From Sphingobium wenxiniae (GTDB taxonomy: Bacteria > Pseudomonadota > Alphaproteobacteria > Sphingomonadales > Sphingomonadaceae), in contig NZ_VLKK01000014.1 of assembly GCF_007830065.1 (NCBI RefSeq), positions 1 through 64,000 on the forward strand: DNA of 64,000 bases, given 5' to 3'. Positions 25,555-34,718 of this stretch are shown piece by piece. The notes beneath the pieces are model-generated. The model saw only the letters and a program-made list of their open reading frames with translations. It ran no database searches and was not told the origin of the DNA. Positions within the stretch are counted from its first letter, which is position 1, and every line of letters starts with the position of its first letter. Position numbers and translations under genes: made by a program.

Positions 25555-26580
25555 ATGTACGACCAGTCCATCCTCCTCCACCATCTCGCACCCTTGCGCG
25601 GCCTGCTCGATGCGCCCGAAGTCACCGAACTCGTCATCAACCGGCCCGGTGAGGTCGGCGTCGAAGGAAGCGGAGGCTGGCAATGGGCCGATTGCCCGCA
25701 ACTCAGCGTGCCCTGGCTCGAAACCCTTGCCAACGCGATGGCGAACTTCACCAAGCAGAAGGTGAGCGCGTCCATGCCGATCTGCTCGACCAGCCTGCCC
25801 ACCGGCGAGCGCGTGCAGATCGTCGCCCCGCCCGCCTGCGATCTCGGGCTCTATTCGATCACCATCCGCAAGCCTTCAAGCCGCACTTTCGGGCTGGGTG
25901 AACTCGAAGCGGGCGGCCTCTTCAGCCAGACCCGCGAGGCGCGCGGGCGCCATTCCGACGCCGACGAGGCCCTGCTGGCGCTGAAGCGCGACGGCAAGTG
26001 GGCCGCATTCCTCGAAATGGCGGTCACCGCGCGCAAGAACATCCTTATTTCCGGGGCGACGGGCTCGGGCAAGACCACCCTTTCCAAGGCGCTGATCCAG
26101 CTCATTCCGGCGGGTGAGCGGCTGCTGACGATCGAGGACACCCGCGAACTCGTCGTGCCGCACCGCAATGCGGTGCACCTCCTCTATTCCAAGGACGGCC
26201 AGGGTCAGGCGCAGGTCGGTGCCAAGGCCCTGCTCGAGGCAAGCCTGCGCATGCGGCCCGACCGCATCCTCCTCCAGGAACTGCGCGACGGCACCGCCTT
26301 CTTCTACCTGCGCAATGTCAACAGCGGCCATCCCGGCTCGATCACCACGGTCCATGCCGATTCCGCCGCGCTCGCCTTCGAGCAGCTCTCGCTGCTGGTC
26401 AAGGAATCGGAAGGCGGGCGCGATCTGGAACGCCGCGATATTCTCGATCTCCTCCATCTGCTGGTCGACGTCGTGGTCCAGTGCAAGAAAGTGGACGGGC
26501 GCTTCCTCGTCACCGAAATCTGGTTCGACCCACCAGGAGGTCCCTGGACCGCCGGCGGCGAGGACAAGGGCGCCGGCTGA
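25555..26580 (+). CDS. virB11: VirB11 traffic ATPase
   Basis: A 341-residue secretion ATPase. The Walker A motif GATGSGKT is near residue 166, the Asp box RLLTIEDTREL near residue 187, the Walker B-like RMRPDRILLQELRDG near residue 233, and the His box SGHPGSITTVHA near residue 258. It forms a cytoplasmic hexamer that drives assembly and transfer in concert with VirB4 and VirD4. The stop overlaps the virD4 start (TGATG). Confidence 0.94.
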   Translation: MYDQSILLHHLAPLRGLLDAPEVTELVINRPGEVGVEGSGGWQWADCPQLSVPWLETLANAMANFTKQKVSASMPICSTSLPTGERVQIVAPPACDLGLYSITIRKPSSRTFGLGELEAGGLFSQTREARGRHSDADEALLALKRDGKWAAFLEMAVTARKNILISGATGSGKTTLSKALIQLIPAGERLLTIEDTRELVVPHRNAVHLLYSKDGQGQAQVGAKALLEASLRMRPDRILLQELRDGTAFFYLRNVNSGHPGSITTVHADSAALAFEQLSLLVKESEGGRDLERRDILDLLHLLVDVVVQCKKVDGRFLVTEIWFDPPGGPWTAGGEDKGAG

Positions 26581-28526
26581 TGGAGCGGCGGCACATCGCG
26601 ATCTATGGCATCCTTGCGCTACTGACCGCGCTTGTTCTTGGCGGCCTCATCGCGGTCACCGCGATGGGCCAGCTGCGCAGCGATCTCGAACTGTGGCGCA
26701 TGCCGGAATATTTCTGGTTCTATCGTCATAATGGCTTTGTGATGGGCTGGCTGGCGAAGGGCGTTGGCGGAGCGGCCGCCCTGATCGCGCTCATGGTGGG
26801 AATGATCGTGCTGCGCCGCCGCGACAGCCTGCACGGGTCAGCGCGCTGGGCGCGGCGCGGCGAAGCCCGCGCCGCAGGGCTGATGGACAGCGAAGGCCTG
26901 CTGCTGGGGCGCAGCGGCAGCGATTTCATCCAGTTCGGCGGCAGCGAGCACGTCCTCCTCGAAGCCCCGACCCGCGCCGGCAAGGGTGTCGGCGTCGTCA
27001 TCCCCAATCTCCTCACCTGGGCGGATTCGGTGGTGGTGCTCGACGTCAAACAGGAGAACTGGCAGAAATCGGCGGGCTGGCGAAAGCAGCTCGGCCACGA
27101 GGTCTGGCTGTTCGATCCGCTCGACCCGCAAGGACGCACCGCGCGCTACAATCCGCTGGCCCATATCGACCGCACCAACCCGGTCGAAGTCATCGACGAA
27201 TTGCAGAAGATCGCCGCGATGCTCTGGCCGCCGCCATCCGATGGCGAAAGCTTCTGGATGGACAGCGCGCGCACCGCGTTTCTGGGTGTTGCTTCCTATA
27301 TTGCCGCAACGCCGGACCTCCCCTTCACCATGGGCGAGGTCTATCGTAATTTCAGCGCCGGCGACGCCAAGGCGCGCTTTCCGGTGATCATCCGCCAGCG
27401 CGCGGCAAACGGCGATCCGCTTTCCGAACCGTGCGTGTCAGCGCTCAGCGACTGGATCAGCAGTTCGGCCAACACCTTCACCTCGATCCGCCAGTCGGTC
27501 TCGGCCAAGATCAACCTCTGGCTCAACCCCTATGTCGATGCCGCCACTTCGGAATCGGATTTCGACCTGCGCCACTTCCGCTCGCGGCCGATCTCGCTCT
27601 ATCTCGGCGTCTCGCCCGACAATATGGAGCGTGTGGCCGACATCTATAATCTGCTGTTCCAGCAGCTCATCGATCTCAATGTCCGCGAACTGCCCGATCC
27701 AAAGGCCGGCAAGCATCCGCTGAAACTCCTTCTCCTCCTCGACGAATTTGCCCGGATGGGCCGGGCCAATGTCATCGCCTCGGGCTTTTCCTATGTCGCG
27801 GGCTACGGCATCCGCCTCCTGCCGGTGATCCAGGCGCGCGGCCAATTGCGCGATGTCTACGGCGAGGACGTGACCAGCGAGATCGTCCAGAACTGCGGGG
27901 TCGAACTGGTGTTCACCCCCAAGGACAACCGCGTCGCCAGGGAAATCTCCGAACGCCTCGGCAACTACACTTACGAGGCGCGCAGCCGGTCGCGACGGGT
28001 GTGGGAAGCATTCGAAGGCTCGGTCTCGACCTCCGACCAGCGCCGCGCGCTGGTGCTGCCGCAGGAACTGCTGCTGATGTCGCAGGAGGAGGTGATCGTG
28101 CTGCGCGCCGGTATCCGTCCGCTCAAGGGGCGCAAGATCCGCTATTACAAGGACCGGTGGATGCGCCGGAAGTCTGCCATCGCGCCGCCCGTGGTTCCCG
28201 CCCGTCCCTTCGATCCCGCCATAGCGCGGCGCTCGCTCGCGGTGATCCAGCAGGTGCAGGGGGGTGGCGGAAATGAGGGCGATGGCACGCGCGAGATGAG
28301 CGACAGCGAGGTCCTCAAGGGCGTCGCCCATGGCGAGCTTGTGGGGTTTGCCCTTGAAGACCTCCCCGATGGTGGCGACCCCCGCAAGGCCGTGGGATTC
28401 TTTCAGGAGCTGGGGTTGCGCTGCAAGGTAGAAGATTTTGAGAATGTCGCCGCGGCTGCGCCAGGTACGGATGCGGCGGCGGATGCCTTTCACATGCTGG
28501 GTCAGGTGAAACGAAATGGCGGATGA
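26580..28526 (+). CDS. virD4: VirD4/TraG type IV coupling protein
   Basis: A 648-residue coupling ATPase. Two N-terminal membrane helices (about residues 8-30 and 60-85) precede the nucleotide-binding domain with Walker A APTRAGKGVG (about residue 130) and Walker B LLLLDEFARMG (about residue 384). It recruits the relaxase-DNA complex to the secretion channel. The ATG at 26580 overlaps the virB11 stop. After the conserved part ends near residue 540 there is a roughly 100-residue tail without recognised domain, possibly for substrate recognition. Confidence 0.93.
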   Translation: MERRHIAIYGILALLTALVLGGLIAVTAMGQLRSDLELWRMPEYFWFYRHNGFVMGWLAKGVGGAAALIALMVGMIVLRRRDSLHGSARWARRGEARAAGLMDSEGLLLGRSGSDFIQFGGSEHVLLEAPTRAGKGVGVVIPNLLTWADSVVVLDVKQENWQKSAGWRKQLGHEVWLFDPLDPQGRTARYNPLAHIDRTNPVEVIDELQKIAAMLWPPPSDGESFWMDSARTAFLGVASYIAATPDLPFTMGEVYRNFSAGDAKARFPVIIRQRAANGDPLSEPCVSALSDWISSSANTFTSIRQSVSAKINLWLNPYVDAATSESDFDLRHFRSRPISLYLGVSPDNMERVADIYNLLFQQLIDLNVRELPDPKAGKHPLKLLLLLDEFARMGRANVIASGFSYVAGYGIRLLPVIQARGQLRDVYGEDVTSEIVQNCGVELVFTPKDNRVAREISERLGNYTYEARSRSRRVWEAFEGSVSTSDQRRALVLPQELLLMSQEEVIVLRAGIRPLKGRKIRYYKDRWMRRKSAIAPPVVPARPFDPAIARRSLAVIQQVQGGGGNEGDGTREMSDSEVLKGVAHGELVGFALEDLPDGGDPRKAVGFFQELGLRCKVEDFENVAAAAPGTDAAADAFHMLGQVKRNGG

Positions 28527-28938
28527 CAGGACAGACGGTGCGGGTTCGGGCCAGGGAGAGGCGAAGCCGGTCCCGGCATCGCGGCCAGGTGAACGCCATG
28601 ATGGCGCCCGCGACGCTGCACGCGATGCGATGAACCGCCAGCTCGCCCAGGATTTTCGGGCGATGAGCCAGGCCGAGCGTTTGAACGACCAGCGCATGGC
28701 GGGCGGCGCGAAGATGATCGCCGCCCTCGATGCGAGCATCGAGGCGAAATACGGCCATGCCACCCCCGAGGCCGCGCGGATGAAGGAGGCCGCGCGTGAA
28801 GCCGTGGCAAAATCACTCGAGCGCGGTCAGGTGATCAGCCCGCCGCAGGTGCGCAGCGCCACGCACGAACGCGATGCGGCGGCCGAGGCGCATCGGCGCG
28901 GTGAGCAATCCATGCGCGAGGACGGGAGGGAGCGTTAG
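28516..28938 (+). CDS. Hypothetical helical protein at the end of the T4SS operon
   Basis: A 140-residue hydrophilic, alanine- and arginine-rich protein with no recognised domain. The middle (RDAMNRQLAQDFRAMSQAER) and C-terminal part (AARMKEAAREAVAKSLERGQ) look helical, perhaps coiled coil. It overlaps the virD4 3' end by 11 bp, so it is probably translated with the coupling protein; a role as accessory or relaxosome-docking protein is a guess. Its stop overlaps the stop of the convergent yhaV gene by 4 bp. Confidence 0.6.
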   Translation: MADDRTDGAGSGQGEAKPVPASRPGERHDGARDAARDAMNRQLAQDFRAMSQAERLNDQRMAGGAKMIAALDASIEAKYGHATPEAARMKEAAREAVAKSLERGQVISPPQVRSATHERDAAAEAHRRGEQSMREDGRER

Positions 28939-29399
28939 CCCTGGTCGGACGTCAGTTCCTGGCTCGCCGCCATCAGCTCTGTCCAGTCCTCGGGCGGGTT
29001 CCCTTTATCGAGCATGCTGGCAAAGACTGCATAGGCATCGGTCTTCGCGCCATAGGTGCGCAGGGTGACGCGGTCGTTGACCCAGGCGAAGATTATAATC
29101 TTTGCGCTCGACGAATAACGGAAGAACAGCCGGAACCGCCCGCCGCCGAATTTGGCGCGGAACCAGTGCTTGCGGTCGGGGCCAAGAGTTCCGCCCTGGC
29201 GAAACTCTGGCCGCGCCGGATCAATCGGGATTACTTCGAACATCAGCTTGCGCAAAGCGGCGAGCAGTTTTGCATCGGCCGAGGCGGTGTACCCCTTGGG
29301 ACCTTTCTTCGCTTTCTTCGCCACCACCTCGATCAGGCGTTCGAGCTGACCCAGGAAAAGCGGATGCGCATAGAGCGTCCAGCCATTGACAGTGGTCAT
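28935..29399 (-). CDS. yhaV: YhaV-family toxin
   Basis: A 154-residue protein matching the YhaV ribosome-dependent RNase toxins: GWTLYAHPLFLGQLERLI at the start, DARRPEFRQG-like and GRFRLFFRYSSSAKIIIFAWVND in the middle, and TLRTYGAKTDAYAVF near the end. It lies 12 bp downstream of prlF, the normal antitoxin-toxin order. It would cleave mRNA when the antitoxin is lost, stabilising the element in its host. Confidence 0.9.
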   Translation of the reverse strand: MTTVNGWTLYAHPLFLGQLERLIEVVAKKAKKGPKGYTASADAKLLAALRKLMFEVIPIDPARPEFRQGGTLGPDRKHWFRAKFGGGRFRLFFRYSSSAKIIIFAWVNDRVTLRTYGAKTDAYAVFASMLDKGNPPEDWTELMAASQELTSDQG

Positions 29400-29411
29400 C
29401 GGGCGGCGCGG

Positions 29412-29735
29412 CTAGAGTGAAACGTCGCCGTCGATCGGAGCGTCGAGATCCATATCCATGCCCTCGGTCAACGCCGCAATCCGAACCGCGAGATCGGGCG
29501 ACAGCGCCTTGATCGTCTCGGGGTGCTTGCGGATATCACTTGCCATGAATTCGAGAAAACGGCCGATGGCCGGGTCCTCATCCTCCTCGACCCGCACCAC
29601 GGTCACGCCGCGCTTGTCGACGCGAAAGGCAATCTTCCCGCCGTAATCGACGCCCAGCGCCTGCCGCACCGCCTTGGGGATGGTGGTCTGGCCCTTGGCG
29701 GTGATCGTGCTGAACTCTTCGATTGCGACGCCCAT
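29412..29735 (-). CDS. prlF: PrlF-family (AbrB-fold) antitoxin
   Basis: A 107-residue antitoxin with an N-terminal swapped-hairpin AbrB domain (STITAKGQTTIPKAVRQALG) and a C-terminal part that binds YhaV. It is preceded by a GGAGG ribosome-binding site and by a palindrome at 29756-29783, where the PrlF-YhaV complex likely binds for autoregulation. Confidence 0.9.
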   Translation of the reverse strand: MGVAIEEFSTITAKGQTTIPKAVRQALGVDYGGKIAFRVDKRGVTVVRVEEDEDPAIGRFLEFMASDIRKHPETIKALSPDLAVRIAALTEGMDMDLDAPIDGDVSL

Positions 29736-29755
29736 GTGTGCCTCCGTTACGGCGC

Positions 29756-29783
29756 ATAAGGTAATGTATATTCCTTACCTTAT
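29756..29783 (-). promoter_or_regulatory. Palindromic operator upstream of prlF-yhaV
   Basis: ATAAGGTAA (29756-29764) and TTACCTTAT (29775-29783) form a perfect 9-bp inverted repeat with a 10-bp AT-rich spacer, 20-48 bp before the prlF start on the - strand. This is the expected position for autorepression by the toxin-antitoxin complex. The spacer sequence could include the -10 region. Confidence 0.65.
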
Positions 29784-30047
29784 CAAGCTGGAATCGGTAA
29801 ATCCGATCCACAGCCTTTCGCCTCCCCCAGAACAGCTGACCGAGCAATGCTCTTGAATTGGCGGAATGCCTGTGGAAGAATGGACGCAACCGCCTTAATT
29901 GCTGTCGCATGCGATCAGAAAGCCGTCCGTCGAAACCTGCCGTCGGTTTAATATGCTAACGCTTGTTCACGTTACTGAGCATCGGCGCTGAGCATAAGGC
30001 CGCCCGCCGATTCTTCGCGGATACGGGATTAAGTTACTTTACGCAGT

Positions 30048-31877
30048 CTAATCACTAGCTGGTTCCGCAAAAGCCCCATTAATCGTCTTGAACACCTTTT
30101 CCGCGCGAGATGCAGTGTCCTTAGGCAAATCCGTTGCGGTTGACCATGTGTCGAACTGTTTCCACATTTCGCCCATCACGCGGCGCTTATCGAGTTCGGT
30201 GTGGCCGTATCGCGATTTCAGGACCCACTCTACTTTCTTGGTAACCATGTCAGATCCATCGACAGGTAGGTCATCGAGCTTGATCGCCAGGCCGTAGGTG
30301 GCGTTCACGCAATCCACGTAGAATTTGTCAGGAAAAAGGTCCTCAATAGCGAAATCGGTCTTCTTTGATCCGGACGCCTTTCCCAGCATGATTGTACGGA
30401 ATCGTCTCTGCTTCTCCTCTGCTAGTTTCGACACGTAGAGTTCGTCGATTTTGATCTTTGCTTTTTGCCCCGCCTCATCGGTGTCGAGCAACACGCCCGC
30501 ATCCCAATCTTGGCCGATGGCAAAACCAGCATACATCGGGGTTTTGGAAGCACCGTGGGCAGGCCACAGATATACTCGGTCCGAGAGACCTTCCTTGCCA
30601 GCAGCCTTGAGCAAACCCGACAATTTGTGAAGGATAACCGCATCGTCACCGCCCTCGACAATCAAGACCTGACGGTTGCTCAGTATGCCACTCTGATCTC
30701 CAGTGAGACCGAGGCTCTGTTCAATGACCGCCATTGGCTCGCGCTGAGAACTTACGATGCCTTGGGTCACGCCGACGTGATTATCCCGGCTTTCGATGAT
30801 TCGAACTCGTTCCGGATGCGCCAAGTCGACCATTGAGGCTAAGTGCGTCGTGTAAAGGATCGTGTTATGCTCAGCGAGACGGTCGAAAACAGCTAAGAGG
30901 TCCCGCTGTCCAGTAAAATGCAGATGTACACCGGGCTCCTCGAGAAGAAGAACACAGTCTTTGAAGTCGCCACCCGTCGCGTGGGTGAACTTCCACGCGA
31001 AGGATACATACCAACGAAAGCCTGTGGAGCGGCGGTGAAGCCGGACCGGCATCCCGACTGCCTTATCCTCTGCAAAAATGTTCAGCGTGGGGCCGTCGAT
31101 TTCAATGTCGAACTCAACTTCCTTTTGTCTCCAGAGATTGGCGAACTGATTCGTCAGGTATTTCGAGGCTGAGCGCTTGTCGAAAGATCGGACCGTGCGA
31201 CCCTCAGACGACTGACCCTTTTTGAGGAAATCGTTTAGGTCGATATTTGCGAGATCGAGAATGATAAGGATCGTTTGATCTTCGTGGCTGAGCCGATGAC
31301 GCTGCCCACCCACATTATCTAAACGCTGCTTGAGTTGGTCGAGCTCGATCTGAGCGCCGGACATCTCGTAATCGCGGATATAGACGAATTTCGGAACGTT
31401 CGCTTTAGCCCACGCTTTTGCCTTTTCGTCATCAAGTACGCCATCAGTGAATCCACGGATACTAAACCCGGTCGAGTAACCGTACCAGCGATTGAGGGTG
31501 ACTGTGACGCTGGATGGGAGTGAAAATGTCTTTTCAGCGGCCGCTCCACCCGCCCCGCCTTCGTTGTCATCACTTTCTTCGACTGCCACCGCCGCTTCAT
31601 CAAATAGGGCAGTGATATCATCGGTCGATAAAGTGAAGTTCGCCTGACAGACCAACTTGCCCTTCGCTTCCTTCCGGCCGTCCCACTTGTCGACGGGCCA
31701 ATCCTCATCAAGGTCGTAGGTCGCATCGTCGATAGGATTGAGACAATAAAGAGCCTCAAAGAGATTGCTCTTTCCTGCCTCGTTCTGTCCCACGAATGCC
31801 GTGATCCGATTTGCCGGTATCCAACCTGAATCTAGGACATTCCGAAAGTTAGTGACTCTGAACCCCTCGAACCTCAT
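30048..31877 (-). CDS. OLD-family ATP-dependent nuclease (AAA ATPase plus TOPRIM)
   Basis: A 609-residue protein. The N-terminal ABC/RecF-like ATPase has FRGFRV-like start MRFEGFRVTNFRNV and Walker A GQNEAGKS at about residues 30-37; the ABC-type C-terminal part has LLLEEPGVHLHFTGQ near residue 315 and TTHLASMVD. The TOPRIM domain follows with VLIVEGGDDAV near residue 400 and LLDTDEAG near residue 462. This is the layout of OLD nucleases, many of which act in phage defence; GajA of the Gabija system is a relative, but no UvrD-like gajB is adjacent. Base composition is visibly lower in GC than its neighbours, suggesting later acquisition. Confidence 0.85.
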   Translation of the reverse strand: MRFEGFRVTNFRNVLDSGWIPANRITAFVGQNEAGKSNLFEALYCLNPIDDATYDLDEDWPVDKWDGRKEAKGKLVCQANFTLSTDDITALFDEAAVAVEESDDNEGGAGGAAAEKTFSLPSSVTVTLNRWYGYSTGFSIRGFTDGVLDDEKAKAWAKANVPKFVYIRDYEMSGAQIELDQLKQRLDNVGGQRHRLSHEDQTILIILDLANIDLNDFLKKGQSSEGRTVRSFDKRSASKYLTNQFANLWRQKEVEFDIEIDGPTLNIFAEDKAVGMPVRLHRRSTGFRWYVSFAWKFTHATGGDFKDCVLLLEEPGVHLHFTGQRDLLAVFDRLAEHNTILYTTHLASMVDLAHPERVRIIESRDNHVGVTQGIVSSQREPMAVIEQSLGLTGDQSGILSNRQVLIVEGGDDAVILHKLSGLLKAAGKEGLSDRVYLWPAHGASKTPMYAGFAIGQDWDAGVLLDTDEAGQKAKIKIDELYVSKLAEEKQRRFRTIMLGKASGSKKTDFAIEDLFPDKFYVDCVNATYGLAIKLDDLPVDGSDMVTKKVEWVLKSRYGHTELDKRRVMGEMWKQFDTWSTATDLPKDTASRAEKVFKTINGAFAEPASD

Positions 31878-32137
31878 CCTGAACTCCTATTCAGATTTTG
31901 AGAATAGATAGTGAACAAAGCCTATTCTTCAAGATGGATCCGACGACAGGGATTCGAACGCTCGGTCCCAAAGTCGGCAGCGAAAGTGGTGCCGACTTGC
32001 ACGAGTTCGAAGGAGTCATCGCGAAATGTAATCTGGAGCAGCCGATTACCCCTATTCCATCACCACGAGCGGACTAACCGGATCGTCCGCAAACTTCCGC
32101 TATACCATCCTGAGCGCAACGTGCGGCACGTCCGATG
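31878..32137. other. AT-richer intergenic region upstream of the OLD nuclease
   Basis: No gene is supported here. It should contain the promoter of the OLD nuclease (- strand), whose start is preceded by a weak AGGAG-type site (TAGGAGTTCAGG). A GGATTCGAAC string at about 31951 recalls a tRNA T-arm, but no tRNA can be folded around it. Confidence 0.4.
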
Positions 32138-32623
32138 CTAACGCACCCGATCGTCGCGCCCCTCGCGCTCCAGACGTTCGAGATCGCCATGCTTTTGCCG
32201 AACACGATATTCGACCTGCCGATTCCGGGCCTTTTCAAGCAGAGATAGTTCCTCCTTCTCCCGAAGCTCGCGAAACCCCGCAGCAAGCGTAGCCTTGTCG
32301 ACACGGTCGAGACGCTCAAGATGGCCATCCATGTCTGCCTGCCCAAGGATCGGCGCGCCGGCATCGGGGTGGAGCCGCAGGAACAATTCGAAAGCCGGAT
32401 CTTCGAGCGCCTCGTGCGGGAGCGGCTCGGCGGCACCGCTCGCATAATAGGCGGCGGCCGACGCCAGCGCAATCAGCTGGAGGCTGTGCGCCTGGGTATC
32501 CAATGCGGCGGTGATGCCGGCGATCGCCGCCGCCTGCTCATGTTGGCTTTCGGCGATAGCACTGAGCGCATCGACGATCACGTCGAGCTTGTCGTGCAGA
32601 GCATCAATCCTGTCGTCCGTCAT
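32138..32623 (-). CDS. Hypothetical protein downstream of the relaxase
   Basis: A 161-residue hydrophilic protein with no recognised domain. The N-terminal 50 residues look like an amphipathic helix (DRIDALHDKLDVIVDALSAI), and the C-terminal 60 residues are highly charged (REKEELSLLEKARNRQ). Its start overlaps the relaxase stop (ATGA), so it is co-translated with the relaxase and likely belongs to the relaxosome or its regulation. Confidence 0.65.
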   Translation of the reverse strand: MTDDRIDALHDKLDVIVDALSAIAESQHEQAAAIAGITAALDTQAHSLQLIALASAAAYYASGAAEPLPHEALEDPAFELFLRLHPDAGAPILGQADMDGHLERLDRVDKATLAAGFRELREKEELSLLEKARNRQVEYRVRQKHGDLERLEREGRDDRVR

Positions 32624-34137
32624 CGGCGCGGACCTCCCTTGTCCCCGTCCCTGTCCCTATCGCGATCACGGTCGCGCTCCTTCTGGCGGAGCCGTTCCCG
32701 GTCCTTTTCCTTGATCGCCTCCTCAAGCCGCTTCTCAAGATTCTGCGCCCAGTTGGCGGGTGGCGTGCGCGCCGATTCCTGTCCCGGCTTCGCTGGTTCA
32801 CCGCTGGCAGCCTGTCCGCGGCCAGCAGACTGCTGCTTCAGTTTCGCCGTGGCCTGCGCCAGCTTGTCGAACCGATCGCCTTCGCGCGCCCTGGCGAGTT
32901 GCCCGGTCTGGTCCCGAAGCTGCTTCGTGGTTGCCCTGAGACGCGCAAGCCTGTTTGCCGGACTGTCCGCCTTCCCTTCCCTGCCCGGCATATCCTTGTC
33001 GCCCGCACGGGCGCGCACCCGCGCTTTCAGCTTCTCGAGAGCGGGGTCTTGCTCAAAGTGCTCGGGCAGCGCCCTGCCCTCCTTGAGCCGCTCGATGATC
33101 TCGCTGCGCGCCGGGGTGGGTTCGCGGATCTGGTCGACGAAAAGTTGCAGCGATCTGGCAAGCCGCTGCTGCTCGTCACCGCCGTGATCGCTGAGTTCGG
33201 CAATGGCCTTAAGATAGGTTGATTTGACCAGAGCGATATTCTCGGCTGTCCGCGAGACCTGGCTCTCACGCGCACGCATGAACGCCTGGTCCGGCTCCCA
33301 CTTCCCCTCCAGCACCGCCGCCCGCGAGACATCGACACGCAGCGCTTCCCCGCGTTCGCGCATCTTCTGGACCGGCAGCTTGTCATGCTTGGGCGGATAG
33401 GCGCGCGTCATGCGAATGGTCGCATCGGCTTCGATACCGCGTGCGCGCAGCAGCTCGGCAAAGCGTTCGCGGTTGTGCTGAAGGAACGCACGATCGGGAT
33501 TGAACCGGCGCCCGTCGAGGTCGCGCGCGGCGATGATCAGATGGACATGCGGATGCGCCTCATCGGTGTGTAGCCCCGCCACCCAGCGCCGGTTGGAAAA
33601 ATCGGTTTCGGCAAGATCGCGCACCGCACCGTAGACCTTTTCCGCGTCAGTGCCGGGCGGCATCGAATAGACCATGACGATGGCGGTCGCCCCCTTGCGG
33701 CGATCATCGCCGGTCTGTTCCCACTCTTCCCAGGCGCGCGCAAGCTCAAGCATTTCTACCGCGCTTGTCAGCTCGCGCCCCTCGCTGGTCACCAGCGGAA
33801 CCGCGTCCTTTCCTTCCATCCCGAGACGGGCAACATAGGTGAAGCAGCCCACCGTGCTGGCCGATCCATGCAGCCGGCTCGTGATTTTCACCATCACCTG
33901 CGGCACGCGCCGCGCGGTCCGGTCAAGCTGCTGGCTGGCAGCCGCAGTACGCACATCTGCCGAACGAGCCGATCCGCGCGATTGCGGTAGGCCCAGTGTC
34001 TGAATGACACCCAGAAGCGCATTGCCAAGACGGCGATGCCCTTCATTGTCCACCCTTCCCCGCCCGCCAGAGCGAGCGCCCTGAACCCGTTCAAGCCGGT
34101 CAAGCGTCGTCTCGGAAAAAATGAAGGCTGGACTCAT
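32620..34137 (-). CDS. MobP-type relaxase (VirD2/TraI-like)
   Basis: A 505-residue relaxase. The candidate nucleophile tyrosine is in CFTYVARLG (about residue 98) and the metal-binding three-histidine motif is DEAHPHVHLIIAARD near residue 195. The N-terminal half is the nicking domain; the C-terminal half is long, charged and helical (ARLRATTKQLRDQTGQLARA) and ends in a strongly repetitive R/D/K tail (about residues 485-505). The ATG at 34137 overlaps the stop of the RHH gene. It would nick the T-strand at the oriT upstream and pilot it through VirD4. Confidence 0.88.
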   Translation of the reverse strand: MSPAFIFSETTLDRLERVQGARSGGRGRVDNEGHRRLGNALLGVIQTLGLPQSRGSARSADVRTAAASQQLDRTARRVPQVMVKITSRLHGSASTVGCFTYVARLGMEGKDAVPLVTSEGRELTSAVEMLELARAWEEWEQTGDDRRKGATAIVMVYSMPPGTDAEKVYGAVRDLAETDFSNRRWVAGLHTDEAHPHVHLIIAARDLDGRRFNPDRAFLQHNRERFAELLRARGIEADATIRMTRAYPPKHDKLPVQKMRERGEALRVDVSRAAVLEGKWEPDQAFMRARESQVSRTAENIALVKSTYLKAIAELSDHGGDEQQRLARSLQLFVDQIREPTPARSEIIERLKEGRALPEHFEQDPALEKLKARVRARAGDKDMPGREGKADSPANRLARLRATTKQLRDQTGQLARAREGDRFDKLAQATAKLKQQSAGRGQAASGEPAKPGQESARTPPANWAQNLEKRLEEAIKEKDRERLRQKERDRDRDRDRDGDKGGPRR

Positions 34138-34718
34138 TGCGCTTCGCCGGCTTGCTGCACCGAAGGCCGCTGCGTCCAATAGGCAACCTCACCCATCGCG
34201 GCATGGCGTACCTGACTATCGACACCTTCGAGCAACGCCTGAATGTCATCGCGCAGCGCCAGGACATGCTGCGCGGTCTGGGCAATCTCCAGCGGCGCAT
34301 CGGGTTTGGCGGCGACGTTCATCGCCTTCACCGCCTGATTGAGCGAATAGCCGAGCGCGCGTATCTGCTTTGCGATCTGCTGCAATTGCCGATTGCTCGA
34401 TGGAACAAGGCGCAGGTTTCCCGCCCGCGTCCAGAGTTGCCAACGGATCGTACGCTTGAGCCACTCGTGCCGCGAGAGACCCGCCTTCCTCGCAACGCTT
34501 TCGATTGTCGCAATTTCCGACTTGGGAATGCGGACCGAGATCCGATCGGTGCTCATGCCCTCCCCTTCGGGCGTATCGCGCACCTCGTCCATCCGGCTGC
34601 CCAGCGCATCCGTGATCGCCCGGTTGATCCACGCGCTGCGGGACATGCCTGCCGCGCGCGACAGCGCATCGATCAGCTCGCTCACCTTGTCATCAATGCG
34701 CAGTGTGACATGTGTCAT
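34134..34718 (-). CDS. Ribbon-helix-helix mobilisation accessory protein (MobC/TraJ-like)
   Basis: A 194-residue protein with two successive ribbon-helix-helix-like segments: VTLRIDDKVSELIDALSRAA (from about residue 3) and ISVRIPKSEIATIESVARKA (from about residue 47), followed by a MobC-like region (NRQLQQIAKQIRALGYSLNQAVKAMN). Such proteins bind oriT and help load the relaxase. The ATG at 34718 is chosen since an upstream extension is cysteine-rich and runs through the inverted repeat at 34750. It is the first gene of the mobilisation operon. Confidence 0.8.
   Translation of the reverse strand: MTHVTLRIDDKVSELIDALSRAAGMSRSAWINRAITDALGSRMDEVRDTPEGEGMSTDRISVRIPKSEIATIESVARKAGLSRHEWLKRTIRWQLWTRAGNLRLVPSSNRQLQQIAKQIRALGYSLNQAVKAMNVAAKPDAPLEIAQTAQHVLALRDDIQALLEGVDSQVRHAAMGEVAYWTQRPSVQQAGEAQ

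Noticed and set aside
30048..31877. Gabija system
   Set aside because: The nuclease resembles GajA in layout, but no UvrD-like helicase gene (gajB) is adjacent on either side.
31925..32000. tRNA-like GGATTCGAAC string
   Set aside because: The T-stem cannot pair and no acceptor, D or anticodon arms can be drawn around it.
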